Below, piece after piece: positions 10,833 to 22,488 of a DNA stretch of 64,000 nt. The DNA lies in the NCBI GenBank assembly GCA_964035575.1, contig OZ037840.1:744001-808000 (forward strand). The letters are read 5' to 3'. The notes beneath the pieces were generated by a model, which was given only the letters and a program-made list of their open reading frames with translations, was not told where the DNA came from and did not search any database. Position numbers and translations under genes: made by a program. The DNA is from Rhynchopus sp. YZ270_cl-10. Its lineage: Eukaryota > Euglenozoa > Diplonemea > Diplonemida > Diplonemidae. Every line of letters begins with the position of its first letter. Within the stretch, counting starts at the first letter, position 1.

Positions 10833-13800
10833 ATGTCCCTCCCACTGCTGCTGCCGTCGTGCATCGAGAAGGGCGAGAGCCACGACGCGTACAAGAAGCG
10901 GGTGCAGGAGTTGGTGCTGCTGACGGAGAACAACGCACACGAAACCGTTCTGCGCACAGTCTCCGCACTGTTGGAGGTGTTTGTCTGCGAGAACTTCACG
11001 GGGCACCTCTCGGCCACTGATGAGAACGATGCGGACATCACAAACGTTGTTGCCTTGGGGAAGGAGTCCGAGGAGAAGGCCATCCACAGGCAATGCATCG
11101 ACGCCCTCACCGCCGACGGGGAGGTGCTCAACCACAACGTCCGCTACCCGGTTCTGCTCATGATCTTGAACGTCCTCGTTGAGGCCGACATCCAGGACAG
11201 CACCCCCGCAGTTGCCCTCTGGAGGACCCGGGTGTACATGACCCACCAACGCTGCCTTGCAAACCGGTCGCACCACCTTCTCGAACGCTCTGTGGCGTGC
11301 TACGACTTCCTCTTTGCCCTCACAACGCTGGAGGACGCAAGCAGCGAGCTCATTGACAGCCGCGTTGAGGGAGGTGCACTGAAGCTGCCATGCCGTGCAG
11401 AGCTGCACCTTGCGAAGGGGCTCATGCACTACTACTATCACGAGCCGCATCTGTCCCACCTGGACTTGGTTGCGGCGCAGAAGCTGTCCAAGATGCGCTT
11501 CAAAGTGACCAGTATGATGGGTGTCAGAACCGAGCACCAGGTCTTCGAAACCGCACAGCTCATGGTCCGTGCCAGCTCTGCCTTCAGCGGCACTGCTGAC
11601 AAATTTGTCCCAGAGTTCTCCCCGCAGCTGGTCGAAGGTTCCAACGTTCTGAACCGCCCCCGCAAGCTTGCAGAGAACATCGCCGCAGGAACTGTCAAGG
11701 AGGAGAAGTGTGAGAAGGCTGAGGAGCAGACCGAGGATGTCGAAGTGGAGGACACAGAGCTGACGCCGTTGGAGCAGGCGATCGTGCTGGGTCTTTGTGT
11801 CAACGTGCGGAACAACAACCCGATGCACGGGCTGACGGAAGAGGAGCGCCTGCCGTACCTCGAGCGTCTCATCGTCGAGGAGGAGAACACGCCCTGGGCG
11901 GTGCGCTCCTCCGTGTACCTGTTGCGCTCGCGGATGGAGCAGAAGCGTGTGCGTGTCAGAGAGAGGGGGCTCATGCAGTTCTGCCAGCTCTGTGATCAGT
12001 TCGCTGTGCCCACAACAGACGCAGACACAAAGGTCATCCAAGAGACGTCTACCCGCCACAGATTTGCACAGTTCTGGACAGTCCTGTTCCCGTCTATCTT
12101 CAAATTGAAGGAGGAGCTTGCGAATGTGTACTTGGGTATGTTGCTGCGTATTTTTCTGTTTCTAGAAGTCTCCAAAGGAGAACTTTTTTTTTTACCCCCT
12201 TCCCTGGGAAGGTATATAAAACATTTTGGCGGACAATTTCCGCATAATTTTTTGGAGGCGGGGGGGTGGGGGGGGGGGGGGGTCGGACATTTTTTTTTTT
12301 CCCCGCTGGTTTTTGGGTGACATGGCGTGGATTCGTGACCCAAAACACAGTTTTTTGGCATTTCCGGAATCCGTCCAGAAAGTGGTGGGGTCGATGTTGA
12401 AAATTGGACAATTTTTTGACCACTTAAATTTTTGAAAATATGAGCCCGGTCACTAATTGGTGGGCCCATTTTCGGCCAACAAATACTGCTGAAATCGAAA
12501 AATTTCCCCTGGAAAAACAGTGGGTTTTCAGCCCCAAAACATACCGCGATTGGCATTTCCGGAATCTCTCCGCGCTGTGGTGGGGTCAATTTGCCGAAGT
12601 GGCCAAGTTCTTGGTTTTGGTCAAAATGAGTGTAAGGTAAAGGGGCCAAGGTAAATCCCACATTACCCAGATTTTCTCTCCCTGATGCTGAAACCATGAA
12701 AATACGCGAAAACACTGGCATTTGCATTTTCGGAATCCGTCCATTGTGTGGTGGGATCAATTTGCCGAAATGGACGAGTTTTTATAAATCTTTGGTCAAA
12801 ATCGTGTACAACCCCGGTGAAAAAACCCAAAATGTCCGCAATTTTCAGACCAAAAAACACGGGTCGGGAAAGATCTTTTTTTTTTTTTTTTTTTTTCGAG
12901 AAAAAAAATCCTCTTCTCCCGAAAAAAAAAAAAAAAAAAAAGATTTTTGGGAGAAAAAAAAGAGAAAATATTTGAAAATCCTGGAAAAATCCTGAAAAAT
13001 CCTGGAAAAATCCATGAAATTTCATGAAAAATCTCGAGATCTTGAGAAATCTTTGAAAAAAAAAAAAAAGATTTTCAAAATCTTTTTTTTTTTTTTTTTC
13101 CAAAAAGATTTTTCAAAATCCCAAAAATATTTTTTATCTTTTTTTTGAGAAAAAAAAGATTTTCAAGATCTTTTTCATCTTTTTTTCTCTTTTTTTCCTT
13201 TTTTTTTCAGGATTTTTCAAAGATCTCAAAGATCTCGAGAGATCCTGAAAAAAAAAGACAAAAATCCTGAAAATCTTGATTTTTTTTTTTTCTCTCGAAA
13301 AAAGACAAAAAAAGACAAAAGATCTTTCCTAACCCGCACGGTGCAGTCTGTCCTGGAAATGTCGGACCCTTTTGTCGGAGTCCGAGGGGGTCCGACAGTC
13401 GGACCCCCTGAGTCCGACAGTCGGACTCAGGGGTCCGACTGTCGGACTCACAGTCGGACCCCTGAGTCCGACTGCCGGACCCTGGGGTCCGACAGGCACA
13501 CCCAGGTGCCCAGGTGCCCAGGTACCCAGGTACCCAGGTACCCAGGTACCCAGGTACCCAGGTACCCAGGTACCCAGGTACCCAGGTCCAGGTCCAGGAA
13601 CAGGTACCCAGGAACAGGAAAAAAGTCGTGAAAGAGCAACCACAGCTCCACATGACAAACACAAAAGTGTCCAGTCACGTGGGGCATTCATGCACTGAGG
13701 AGATAATGATCCAACAATTTACAAGAAAGATTACTTAACCTACTGCTGGAAATTGCCAGGTCGTAGTAACACACAAAGTGTGCCTCCGTTCGGGAAGACC

Positions 13801-16800
13801 GGATATTCTAGAGACCAGAAAGGCCTCAAGAATATCTTCCGGTAGTCAAGGTAGAACCGAGTGAACGGCCCAAGACCCCCGTGGAGAAGTTAAATGTTGT
13901 AATGCTATCAGGTAGAAACTGCGAACACTGTCTTACCCTCCTCAATGCATGGTGGTTGATGTCTTCCACAACAAATTTCCTGTACCCAGGTACCCAAATT
14001 CCCAGACCCACGCAGTGGCACATGACCGCCAAGTGTGAGTGACCCACACATGAGGGAATGCGACACTACGCAAAATTTACCACCAGACCCTGTCTTCGTG
14101 CACCTGAAGTACAACGCCGCAGACAGGCCAAACATGCGTTGGACTCAGAGGAATGCCCGCTGTGCAGGTATCAAACATGAGAACCAACTCCCAGCAACAA
14201 GGGGCGCCTTTTGGCGGGCGTTGTTGAGGGTGTTTGGGGTGCAAAGTTTTCCACAATTTTGATGAGCGGGTACAGAAGTGTTGTCTTGTTCTTTCATCTC
14301 TAGGAATGTAAATGTCAATCGCGTTTAACTACCACGAGGGCTTGTTTAGTGAACCCACGAGGGGTCGAAGGGGGTTGGTTATCCCATATCTATCAAAGGT
14401 TGTGTCGACCAGGCGAATCCACTATGTTACGCTGTACGTTGTTAAATCCGAAGAAATAACGCTTTAGCAGCCGCAGGAAGTTTGTTAAAAAGAGTGCCTC
14501 ACGCTACACAAACCACCACCCGCGATTGACTTAGATGTTATAACAAAGAGAATTCAGAACAAAACAACACCCTGCCCCATACACACTAAATTGTCATGCT
14601 TCAAGAGCATGCCTGGGCCAAAATTACTGTGACAAAAAGGCAACAAGACCACCCACAAGGAGTGTGAAATGTGCACTGGTTTTCTGGGGGAACGCAATAT
14701 TTTCTTGTGCCTCGTCCTCCGCAAGCAGAGGACAGACTTTCCGGAAGGTTTCCAAAGTCGAATTTCTTGCACTAGCTATGCTCCCTGGGTTAAATGGCAA
14801 TAGCAGTGACTGACAAAGTGTACCCATCCCCCTTCCACCCCAGATCTTAGTCCGCAAACTCAGAATGGATTGATGCGGGTGATACTCTTTGGATTTTGAG
14901 TTGCTGAATGTCGGAGACGCGGCGAGGCTTCTCATCACAATCGCAGATGCAGTTCAGATTTCACGATCCTGTGATGAGTGTAAATGTGGAGTGTGATTAA
15001 TGAATGAAATGTATGGTGTAGAAACGCAGTTATCGGGAAAGGTGAGGTTAATGTGGTAAAAAAAGGGGATAAAACTCGTGTAATTTTGTGAATTCCCACA
15101 AAGGTGGGTGATAATGTGCCCTTTGTCACTCAATTGTAACCGAGAATGTATGGGAGAATGAAATATTATTTCCCAACCCAACAACAACGATAAAGCGTGA
15201 AGACAATAAATGAAATCAAAGCGGAATAAATTTGAGGTTTTGTGAGGCACTCAACGAGTGTGCCGGCTCTGTGGCGTCACGGAGCCACCAACACTCCCCA
15301 GTCATTTTTCCTGCGCTTCCAGGAAAACTCGCGTTTGCGACCAGGCCGAAACGAAAAAATTTAATTCACAGCAAACAGGTGTGAGGGAGAAGAAAAGAAA
15401 GTGAACAAAAACGAAAAAACAATGTTTTTCTGAAATGTGATGTTGTTGGGGTGGGGAGAATAAAACAGTTCCAGAAAAGCTCCTGCGTCGGTTTTCTTTT
15501 GGTTAAAAAAATCACTCAGTAAAAAAAAGAACTTTTTCATCACTCCCCTCAAACACTGCCAAAACGAAGAAGGACAGGATGTATGACACTTACGGATACC
15601 AAGTCTCAGCGGGTATGAGAAGCAAGGAGGTGTACAAGAAGAAATGGGACGAGTTCTTGCGGTTTTCAAACCTCGAGCGACTTGGTCCGCTTTGTATTGA
15701 CACGGACCTCGACACCCCGACATGTACTGGCTTTTGAGAAAGGCAGTCGGTTCCTCGGTAGATTGCGTGCAAGTGAGGGAATATCCATCTGCTTGGAAGA
15801 CGTCAAAACACCAAACATAGTATTTCGCGACATAAAGGGCAGATCAAATACTCACTGCCTTACATTCTCGGTTACAATTGAGTGACACAAAGGGCATATA
15901 ATCTGCAAAATTACACGAGTTTTATTTCACTGAGTTAGATAATTATTATCTCATGAAATAAAGTGAACATTATTTCACGAGGTGGTGGGTGACTCAAACT
16001 GGGGCTCAACTTCACGAAGCGAGTGGAGTTCAGCATTTTGATTTCATGAGTGAAGTGAGTGTAATCATAAAAGTGATGTCACGAGCGATAGCGAGTGGGT
16101 ATCACGTATTCCAGTTTGTGAATCACCCATCAGTTAAATAATGTTCACTTTAGTTTTCGATACGTAATTTTATACCACGCGTGAAAAACGTAAACAGGTG
16201 AAAAAGTGAGTGAAATAAGATTCGTTTTATTTCACGTTTTATTTCACGCAAATCGTGAAGGATTGGGTGGGGGAGTGAAATAAAAGATCACGGAGTGATC
16301 TGAAGGACACGACGTGTTCTTCCCTGGGCTCGTTCGCTCCTGAAAGTCTGTTGAAACGGAGGAAATCGTCCCATGTTTTCCTGTACTGCACACCACTGTT
16401 CATGTCGTCGAACAAGTTGTCATATGCATCCTCCATCTCCGCAAACTTGCGCGTGGGTTTAGGCATGTGTGTAAGAGGCAATAAATAATCTGTAATTTGA
16501 AGTGTGGTGGTGTGAGGGGTGGAGCGTGGGCTCAACGTTCCACTGTTTACACCTATAAATACGTTTTTCACTTGTGGAATAAAATTACATATTAAGTGAA
16601 ATAAGAACATTTTCTTGCACTTGCCACTAAAAAGGCACCCTCGTGACTCTCACTCTTATTCCCCTCGCTTCGCTCGGGAAATAACGCACTCGGGCACCTT
16701 TTTAGTGGCGCGTGAAATAAAATAGTTCTTATTTCACTCGAATAAATAGTTATTATCTCACGGGCAATGATGTTGTGCTGCGTTTTCGAAATTCCTACAG

Positions 16801-19800
16801 TATATTTGACAAATGATGTATGACCACCTAGTACGGGGCGTCAAGGTTGGGTATGGTGAACAGTTCCTCGAAGTCCTATGACTGCAACCCTTTTGGTTGC
16901 ATGCGCAGATCTCCTCCACATTGCTTTTGCGCCTACTCTCGGCATGGGTTTTGTTTTGTTCTTTGTGTGCGGAGATAATGTCTACTGTATTTTGTGTAAT
17001 CTCCAGGAAGGAATTTCGAAAACGCGGCTAAACATTATTACACAAGTGAGATAAAAAATTGTTGGCTCTCTCTCTGTTGTTTTGGCTTTTGTTTTTTTGT
17101 CTATTTGTGACGAGGCCTGGAACACCTGAACATAGGCATATCTGGAAAATCTATCTGAGGTGTGGCAAATTAAATATATTCAAGCGTGTGGTTGAGGCGC
17201 ACCTAAACATAAGTAAGTGCCAAGTCTGAACATTTATTTTCAGAGGCCTTAGTGAGGCTGTTTCGGCCTCGTTGCATTGTATCATGATGTAATAAGGTTC
17301 ACATACTTTCGATTCAAAGAAGAGAAAGCACACAAGAAAATAAAATGCTGCAAACCACTGGGTGTGTTGTTTGCATCTACACAAGTAACTGAAAGTTAAA
17401 CATTTACATACGTTGTCTTCCCCGTAGCCTCCGCCTTCGCTGCTGTCAAGCTGCCTTCTCTTGGTACCCAGTACCCAGTACCCAGTACCCAGTACCCAGT
17501 ACCCAGTACCCAGTACCCAGTACCCAGTACCCAGTACCCAGTACCCAGTACCCAGTACCCAGTACCCAGTACCCAGTACCCAGTACCCAAATTGGTCGCC
17601 CCCTGGTTGGTCGAGAACCTAAAAATGCAAAAAAACGCAAAATTCATGTGTTTTGACCATGTCTGGGTACACCAAATACACACCTCTGAACAAGCCTATA
17701 CCCAGTAGTAGGCAACAAGCGCTATTTTTTGACCAAGAAAAAAAAAATCCCCCAAAAATTGGGTGTAGTAGGTCATAAAATGGCCCAAAAAATTCAAAGA
17801 AAACCTCAGATTGACCAAACAATGAAAAAAATTTTCAAGTCAAATTTTCAGCCAAAATACGGCTATTTTGGTAAAACCATGTGTACTGTAGTGGCTATAC
17901 AAGGCGATTTTCGGCCAAAAAAATTTTTTTGGCCAAAAAAAAAATTTTTTTTTTCGGCCCAAAAAAAAAAAAAATTTTTTTTTTGGGTCCGACTGTCGGA
18001 CCCCAGAGTCCGACAGTCGGACTCCAGAGTCCGTCTGTCGGACTCCAGAGTCCGACAGACGGACCCCTGAGTCCGTCTGTCGGACTCAGGGGGTCCGACT
18101 GTCGGACTCAGGGGGTAAGTCCGTTATTTACACACTCCAAGCACGACAGACCGCACCGTGCGTGAAAAAAAAAAAAAAAAAAAAAAAAAAATGTCCGCCA
18201 AAAATCTGGTCCGTGGGGGGGTGGGGGGGGGTCGGACAATGTCCGCCAAAATGTTTTATATACCTTCCCCCTGCAAAAGATAGCAACTCTCATTACAAAC
18301 TGGCGTCGTTTGCCACCAAACGGAACATTTTTAGTTAGTGTTCAGCAACTCTTCTCAAAACGCACAACGCATTGCGTCCCATGTATTGACTTCGGATGTG
18401 TTCCTCTTTCTGTCAACACCGCCGATGAACCAGTCTTGCAGGGTGCTAGTTGACGGATTCAGTCCTCTACGAAGGCATCTAGGGGTCTGTGAACACTTTA
18501 CCATACACAACAACAGACATCGGCATGGCCAAGAGCGCGCTCGACATCCACGAGACGATCGGCAACTGGGAGCGCATCATTCAGTGCTGCAAGAAGCTTG
18601 AGAAGAGCACCAAGGCTGAGTCGCTTATCCGCGAGAGGCTGGAGGTATGGCAGCACCACCCCAAACCCTCCACAGATCATGTCCTAATGCGGGAACTTCA
18701 CTTTTTTTTTTTATACTCTTTTTCAAAACATAAAAAGAGACGAAGAGACAACGTCAAGGATCCATTCTGTAGTTAAAATATCGCTTGGATTCTCACATTA
18801 TTTTTTTACAGATCGACCCTGAAAACGCAATTCTCTGGTCCCACCTGGGGGAGGCGACGAGGAACCCTGAGTACTTCCTGAAGTCGTGGGAGATGTCGGA
18901 GCACCGCCTTGCTGCGCCCATGCGCGGGCTGGGTGAGCTGTACCTTGAGAAGGAGAAGTTTGCCGAAGCCTGTGAAGCATTCGACAACGCACTGAAGCTG
19001 AACCCGGTGTTCGGGGCGAATTGGTTCTCTATGGGTTGGGCTGCCATCAAGACACAGCAGTGGGATCGTGCATCGATGTGCTACACACGCAACGTGCAGA
19101 TGGACAACGAGGACGGCCACTCCTGGAGCAACCTCGCAACGTGCTACCTGCAGATGGGCGACGCAAAGCTTGTGCAGGCATACCACTGCCTCATCCAGGC
19201 GAAGAAGTGGTCCGCAAAGTCGTGGCGCATCTGGGACAACCTCTTCACAGTCGCCGTCGAGCTTGGGGAGCGTCTTACTGCGGCTCAGGTATTGTTCTTC
19301 CCCCCCCCCTTTTTTTTTACTTTTTTTCCTTCAACTCCTCAAGCGGAAGGTTCGCCGCCGGCTGACAAGCGGTGTGTACCACCCTCGTTCACTTTCGGTA
19401 CAAGCTATTAGGGTTTTCTTGTTCATCTGGCTGATGAGTGGAAGCGAGAGACCTTTGGTTCAGACAAAATTTTACTCTGAACCTGGAGTGCCTCGGAGTA
19501 GGGGACTGCGGGAATGCCGGCCTCTCTCAAGACCCAGTTCTCCACCGCCCACCCCCACTCAAACGACTTCCTCCCCTCCCCCCCGTTCTTGTGGAGTGTG
19601 ACGGGCACAGCGGTGTCGGAATCGGGTGTGCTGGGCTCACCGAGTCCTGTGTTGGACACAGTTGTGGTGGCGGGCGTGGGGTTCGCGTGAACCCTCGCAC
19701 GCTTTCGCGGTGGCACGATGTCGCTGTCGGACTTCGCCTTCAGTGTCGTTGTCGGTGTTGCTCGTCGTCGTCGCGAGCCTTATTTGCTGTTGTTGACTTC

Positions 19801-21215
19801 TTCTTCTTGGACGTCTCCCCTTTTGGGCGGATGCTCTTGTCCCGCGGTCTCCCTTTGCCCGTACGCAAAGTCGGAGGTATCCAGGTGTTGTCCGCCTCAT
19901 CCCCCTCGTCTCGAGCCAAGACATCCGCGACCACACCAAACGTGGAGATGACTGTGGAATTCAGGAGACAGGGAGGGACAGTGATTGTTGGACTCTCCTT
20001 CACGAACCGCACACATGTGCACACACATGTCATTTCCTCCAAGGCGGAAATGGGGGCAGGATCAGGTGGGGTCTCCATCACGGGACACAGAGTATATATC
20101 AGATGTAAACCGCGAAATGGATTGGTTGGGTGACAGTCTCTCGAGCTTTGTATTTTACGTCAATTTTTTGTCACATTCCTCTTCACCTCTTCACTTCTCC
20201 CCCCATAGGTCCTCTCCGAGCTTGTTGAGTACAAAGGCCGTGACTACAAGATCAATGGAAACATCCTGCTCAACTTTGTGCACGGTGTGATCGCAGTGCT
20301 GCGTGGCGAGGAGGAGGTGAACCGCAAGGAGTACTTCGTGGCACGCAAGGCAGACTACGTGGACCCGAACGCACCCCCTCCCGCAGAGGGTGTGGAGGAG
20401 CTGGACGACGAGATCTTTGATGTGGTGCCTTTCGGCTACGGCATGGAGTTCGACGAAGACAAAGGCGAAGGCGAGAACGAGGTGCAGGCAAAACGCAAGC
20501 AGGAGGAGGCTGAGGCAGCAGAGCGTGGCCTTGCCCACGCGGTGTCCTCCCTCCGTACGAAGGTATGGTCGCTTTCATATTTTCCACCTAGGAAGGGATT
20601 GTATTTTTTTTTTCTCTCTTTTTTTTCGCACCCTTCTTTTCGTTTAGAAAAGAATGCATGAAATAATTCGAATTTCCAATGGGTGGATTTTTTTTTTTTT
20701 GTGGGATCAGCAGCGTCTTACAGAGTTCTCACAAAACAGCTCTCACAGCCGTGTTGCGTTCTCACGGAGACGAAGCATAGATGGCCTAATATTTCTTTTT
20801 TAGTTTGTAGAAAGTGCATAACACCAATCCTCAGGTCCACCAACTGCTCGGCAAGATAGTTTCCGTGCACACCAGCGACGCAGTTTTGTACCAAGCCTTC
20901 GCAGACTTCCAGGAGGAAGTGGACAGCCCTCTGGAGGCATTTGACCTGCGCTTCAAAGACCTGCGCTGTTTGATGAAGAGGAACTGGCAGGTCGAGCGTA
21001 CCCCCGCCATGGCGGTGATCGCCTCCGCGTTGCGGCTGGTCAAGGCGGCCGACAAGGTGGACGAAGAAACGCTTGCTGCCCGCACCGTAAAGACAACGCC
21101 ACCCAAGACACAGGCGGTGATGCAGGTGCAACCCGTCCTCAAACTTGCTGAAGATTCCTACGGCGCCACACCAGAGTACATTGCACTCAAAGAAGCAGCG
21201 GCAGGGCTTCAGTAG
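10833..21215 (+). CDS. TTC27: TTC27/Emw1-like TPR protein, five exons
   Basis: Exons: 10833-12135, 18517-18644, 18812-19288, 20209-20562 and 20835-21215. All joins keep frame, with donors GTATGT, GTATGG, GTATTG and GTATGG. The product is about 880 residues, close to the animal TTC27 length. The N-terminal exon is helical. Exons 2-3 carry the diagnostic TPR run: ETIGNWERIIQCCKKLEK, AILWSHLGEA, FAEACEAFDNALKLNP, NWFSMGWAAIKTQQWDRA, HSWSNLATCYLQMGDAK and WRIWDNLFTVAVELGE. Exons 4-5 hold an acidic insert and the C-terminal helical region (DFQEEVDSPLEAFDLRFKDLRCLMKRNW). TTC27 and yeast Emw1 are conserved cytoplasmic TPR proteins of poorly defined, chaperone-like role. Intron 1 (6,381 bp) is occupied almost entirely by one TIR element. 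Confidence 0.88.
12350..12800. repeat. Three imperfect repeats of 165-200 bp
   Basis: Units begin near 12358, 12554 and 12719 with GGCATTT..CGGAATC. They continue through 'gtggtgggrtcaatttgccg' (diverged in unit 1) and end with a GGTCAAAAT-like block. They lie just inside the left end of the 6-kb element. Confidence 0.55.
12870..13335. repeat. Low-complexity A/T tracts
   Basis: Alternating poly-T, poly-A and AAAGATTTTT-type words continue for about 460 bases. No coding or structural unit could be resolved. Confidence 0.6.
13364..13615. repeat. Palindromic GTCCGAC array followed by an octamer array
   Basis: From 13364 to 13497 the sequence is built of GTCCGAC and its complement GTCGGAC, giving repeated short palindromes such as GTCCGACAGTCGGAC. 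It is followed by about ten copies of the octamer CAGGTACC (about 13505-13590). The same palindromic words recur at 17990-18115 near the right end of the element. Confidence 0.75.
15066..15940. mobile_element. Nested inverted-repeat element with about 80-bp arms
   Basis: The left arm (about 15070-15151) contains AAACTCGTGTAATTTT and CACTCAATTGTAACCGAGAA. The complementary blocks appear in mirrored order at about 15862-15930. The arms enclose about 700 bp that include a tyrosine-recombinase-like peptide fragment (15551-15738). It is nested inside the 6-kb element. Confidence 0.6.
15551..15738 (+). pseudogene. Tyrosine-recombinase-like N-terminal fragment
   Basis: A short open stretch reads KKDRMYDTYGYQVSAGM then VYKKKWDEFLRF. 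The spacing of Ser, Tyr, Trp and Phe resembles the SAM-like core-binding domain found before the catalytic domain of tyrosine recombinases. Only this small domain is present, so it is a mobile-element fossil. A second copy lies at 16239-16466 on the other strand. Family assignment is inference. Confidence 0.35.
15955..16160. repeat. Foldback pair inside the 6-kb element
   Basis: AAAGTGAACATTATTT and GGGTGACTCAAACTGG at 15965-16010 face diverged complements at about 16106-16160. The motif TGAAATAA/TTATTTCA is scattered through 15900-16740. Confidence 0.5.
16239..16466 (-). pseudogene. Second tyrosine-recombinase-like N-terminal fragment, opposite strand
   Basis: The 75-residue frame reads MPKPTRKFAEMEDAYDN, then SGVQYRKTWDDFLRFNRLSG. 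It aligns along its first 40 residues with the fragment at 15551 (VYKKKWDEFLRF). No catalytic domain follows. It is probably a piece of the same element family left by nested insertions. Confidence 0.35.
16590..16742. repeat. Foldback with GCCACTAAAAAGG arms
   Basis: AAGTGAAATAAGAAC ... GCCACTAAAAAGGCACC (16594-16640) is mirrored by GGCACCTTTTTAGTGGC ... GTTCTTATTTCACT (16696-16739). The intervening 55 bases are pyrimidine-rich. Confidence 0.6.
16748..17055. mobile_element. Miniature TIR element
   Basis: Terminal arms of about 45 bp: TTATCTCAC ... GCGTTTTCGAAATTCCT (16748-16795) against AGGAATTTCGAAAACGC ... GTGAGATAA (about 17007-17055). The ends match well, with an internal GCAACCCTTTTGGTTGC hairpin. 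Non-coding. Confidence 0.6.
17464..17590. repeat. AGTACCC heptamer minisatellite
   Basis: About 18 copies of AGTACCC, the reverse complement of the GGGTACT unit at 1651 and 2624. It shows the same repeat family in another element, here in inverse orientation. Confidence 0.9.
20099..20165 (+). repeat. Dispersed repeat, subfamily B, in TTC27 intron 3
   Basis: The blocks 'cagatgtaaaccgcgaaatg' and CTCGAGCTTTGTATTTTACG match the copies at 27523 and 39571. It lies in the sense orientation of the host gene, 44 bases before the acceptor. Confidence 0.6.
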
Positions 21216-22488
21216 GTTTTTTGATTAATTTGAGTGAAAGAAAAAGAAGAATCTCGGATTTTTTTTGTTTTTTGTGTTGCAATTCCATACGGTGCTATCC
21301 TAATTCTGTTGGTTTTGGACAAAAAGAAAAGGTAAAAAGAAAACGAGATTTTTATTTTTTTTTGGAAAAATGGACAAAAAGAAAAAAAAAACAGTGTCAG
21401 TGAGTATACTAGCCTTCAGGTAAGTATGTGTAGCACGGAGCTTACCTTATGTGAACCTCTTATGAGAGGATATGAGGTGCAAAAGATGGAGTGGAAAAAA
21501 AAAAAATGGAAAATGGAAAAAAAAGGCAAACATTTGCATCGTGTTGCCTAAATCTGAGGAAGCCATTTTTTTTTCCCTCCATTTTTCCCCATATTTTTTT
21601 GATAAAACAATTTGTTGTCAATTCTAAAAAGATTGGAGGCAGGCGCTGCAGGGCAAACAAAACGGATTGAAAAAAAACAGAAGCTTGCTTGTTTTCTTTG
21701 AGTACTCAATTAACCACAACAACCGTACTTCAGTTTAACACATTTTTTCACCTTTTTGTTTTCCCGGCTTTGAGCGCACAAACAAAAGACCCGATCTTTT
21801 TTTATAGGTTCATCTTACAAACACCTCCCCTCCCCCCGGCTAGCTTTTCTCCCTTACCTTTGGATTGATGTTTGTTTTAATAGTTTTTCTTTATTTGAGG
21901 GTGACGACCCCCCTACTGACAGTTGTTCTCTCAAGATATGCATGCTTTCGATGTTGTTAATGTAATGCATTTTTCTTTCTTTTTGAATGTATCTTTTTTT
22001 TCTCATAGTTCTAGGCTGATCAAGAATAGCAAAGTAAATGGGGTGGATGTGTGTACACAAAAGCGCGAATAATTATTTTTTTTGTCCGGTTCACCCAAAG
22101 GACACACTGTTCACCGAGAGGGCTTTTGTATTTCAAGTCAAATTGTTGCCCTTTGTGCGATGTGGGAAAAAAAAGGTGGAGGTGACGGCCGCGTGCTGAC
22201 TCATCTAGAGGGTAGCTGACCATAGTCACATTATCAAAAAAAAAGCACATCTTCTCAAACGATTTTGTTGGAGGGGGAAAAAAAAGGGAAGCAGTGAGCA
22301 ATTCCCAGAAGCGATCAAGACAAAGCAGGGAGGGAAAAAAAAAATCACGTCAAAACGGAAGAAAAAAAAGGGGGGGCAAAAGTGACTTTGTGTCCGTCTT
22401 TGTATCATCACCACCGTCTAAAACGCCCACATGACCCATCTACCTCCCTCACCAGTTCTCAAAAATAATAATAATTAAAAAGCAAACA
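21216..22488. other. Intergenic spacer, T/A-rich, with dispersed-repeat copies
   Basis: Repeat pieces lie at about 21806-21830 ('taggttcatcttacaaac') and 22104-22142 ('actgttcaccgagagggctt'). Several poly-A and poly-T tracts are present. The pyrimidine-rich CTACCTCCCTCACCAG ends in AG at 22454-22455, 33 bases before the next ATG, a plausible spliced-leader acceptor. No gene is seen. Confidence 0.5.

Larger units (their letters stand above)
12206..18269. mobile_element. About 6-kb TIR element filling TTC27 intron 1
   Basis: Perfect 30-bp inverted termini lie at 12206-12235 (GGGAAGGTATATAAAACATT, continuing TTGGCGGACA) and 18240-18269. They sit 70 bases inside the donor and about 250 bases before the acceptor. 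Subterminal inverted matches include 'cgcacggtgcagtctgtc' near 13338 against its complement near 18142, and arrays of GTCCGAC/GTCGGAC on both sides. The interior shows nested foldbacks, a heptamer array and two recombinase-like peptide fragments. No full transposase is evident, so it is probably a composite, non-autonomous or decayed element. Confidence 0.65.

Noticed and set aside
10812-12059. 415-codon antisense frame opposite TTC27 exon 1
   Set aside because: It mirrors a G/C-third-position coding exon. The + strand frame has clear TTC27 similarity and in-frame splicing.
16748-17055. Small gene around the palindromic GCAACCCTTTTGGTTGC segment
   Set aside because: No open frame of note. 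The symmetry is fully explained by a miniature TIR element.
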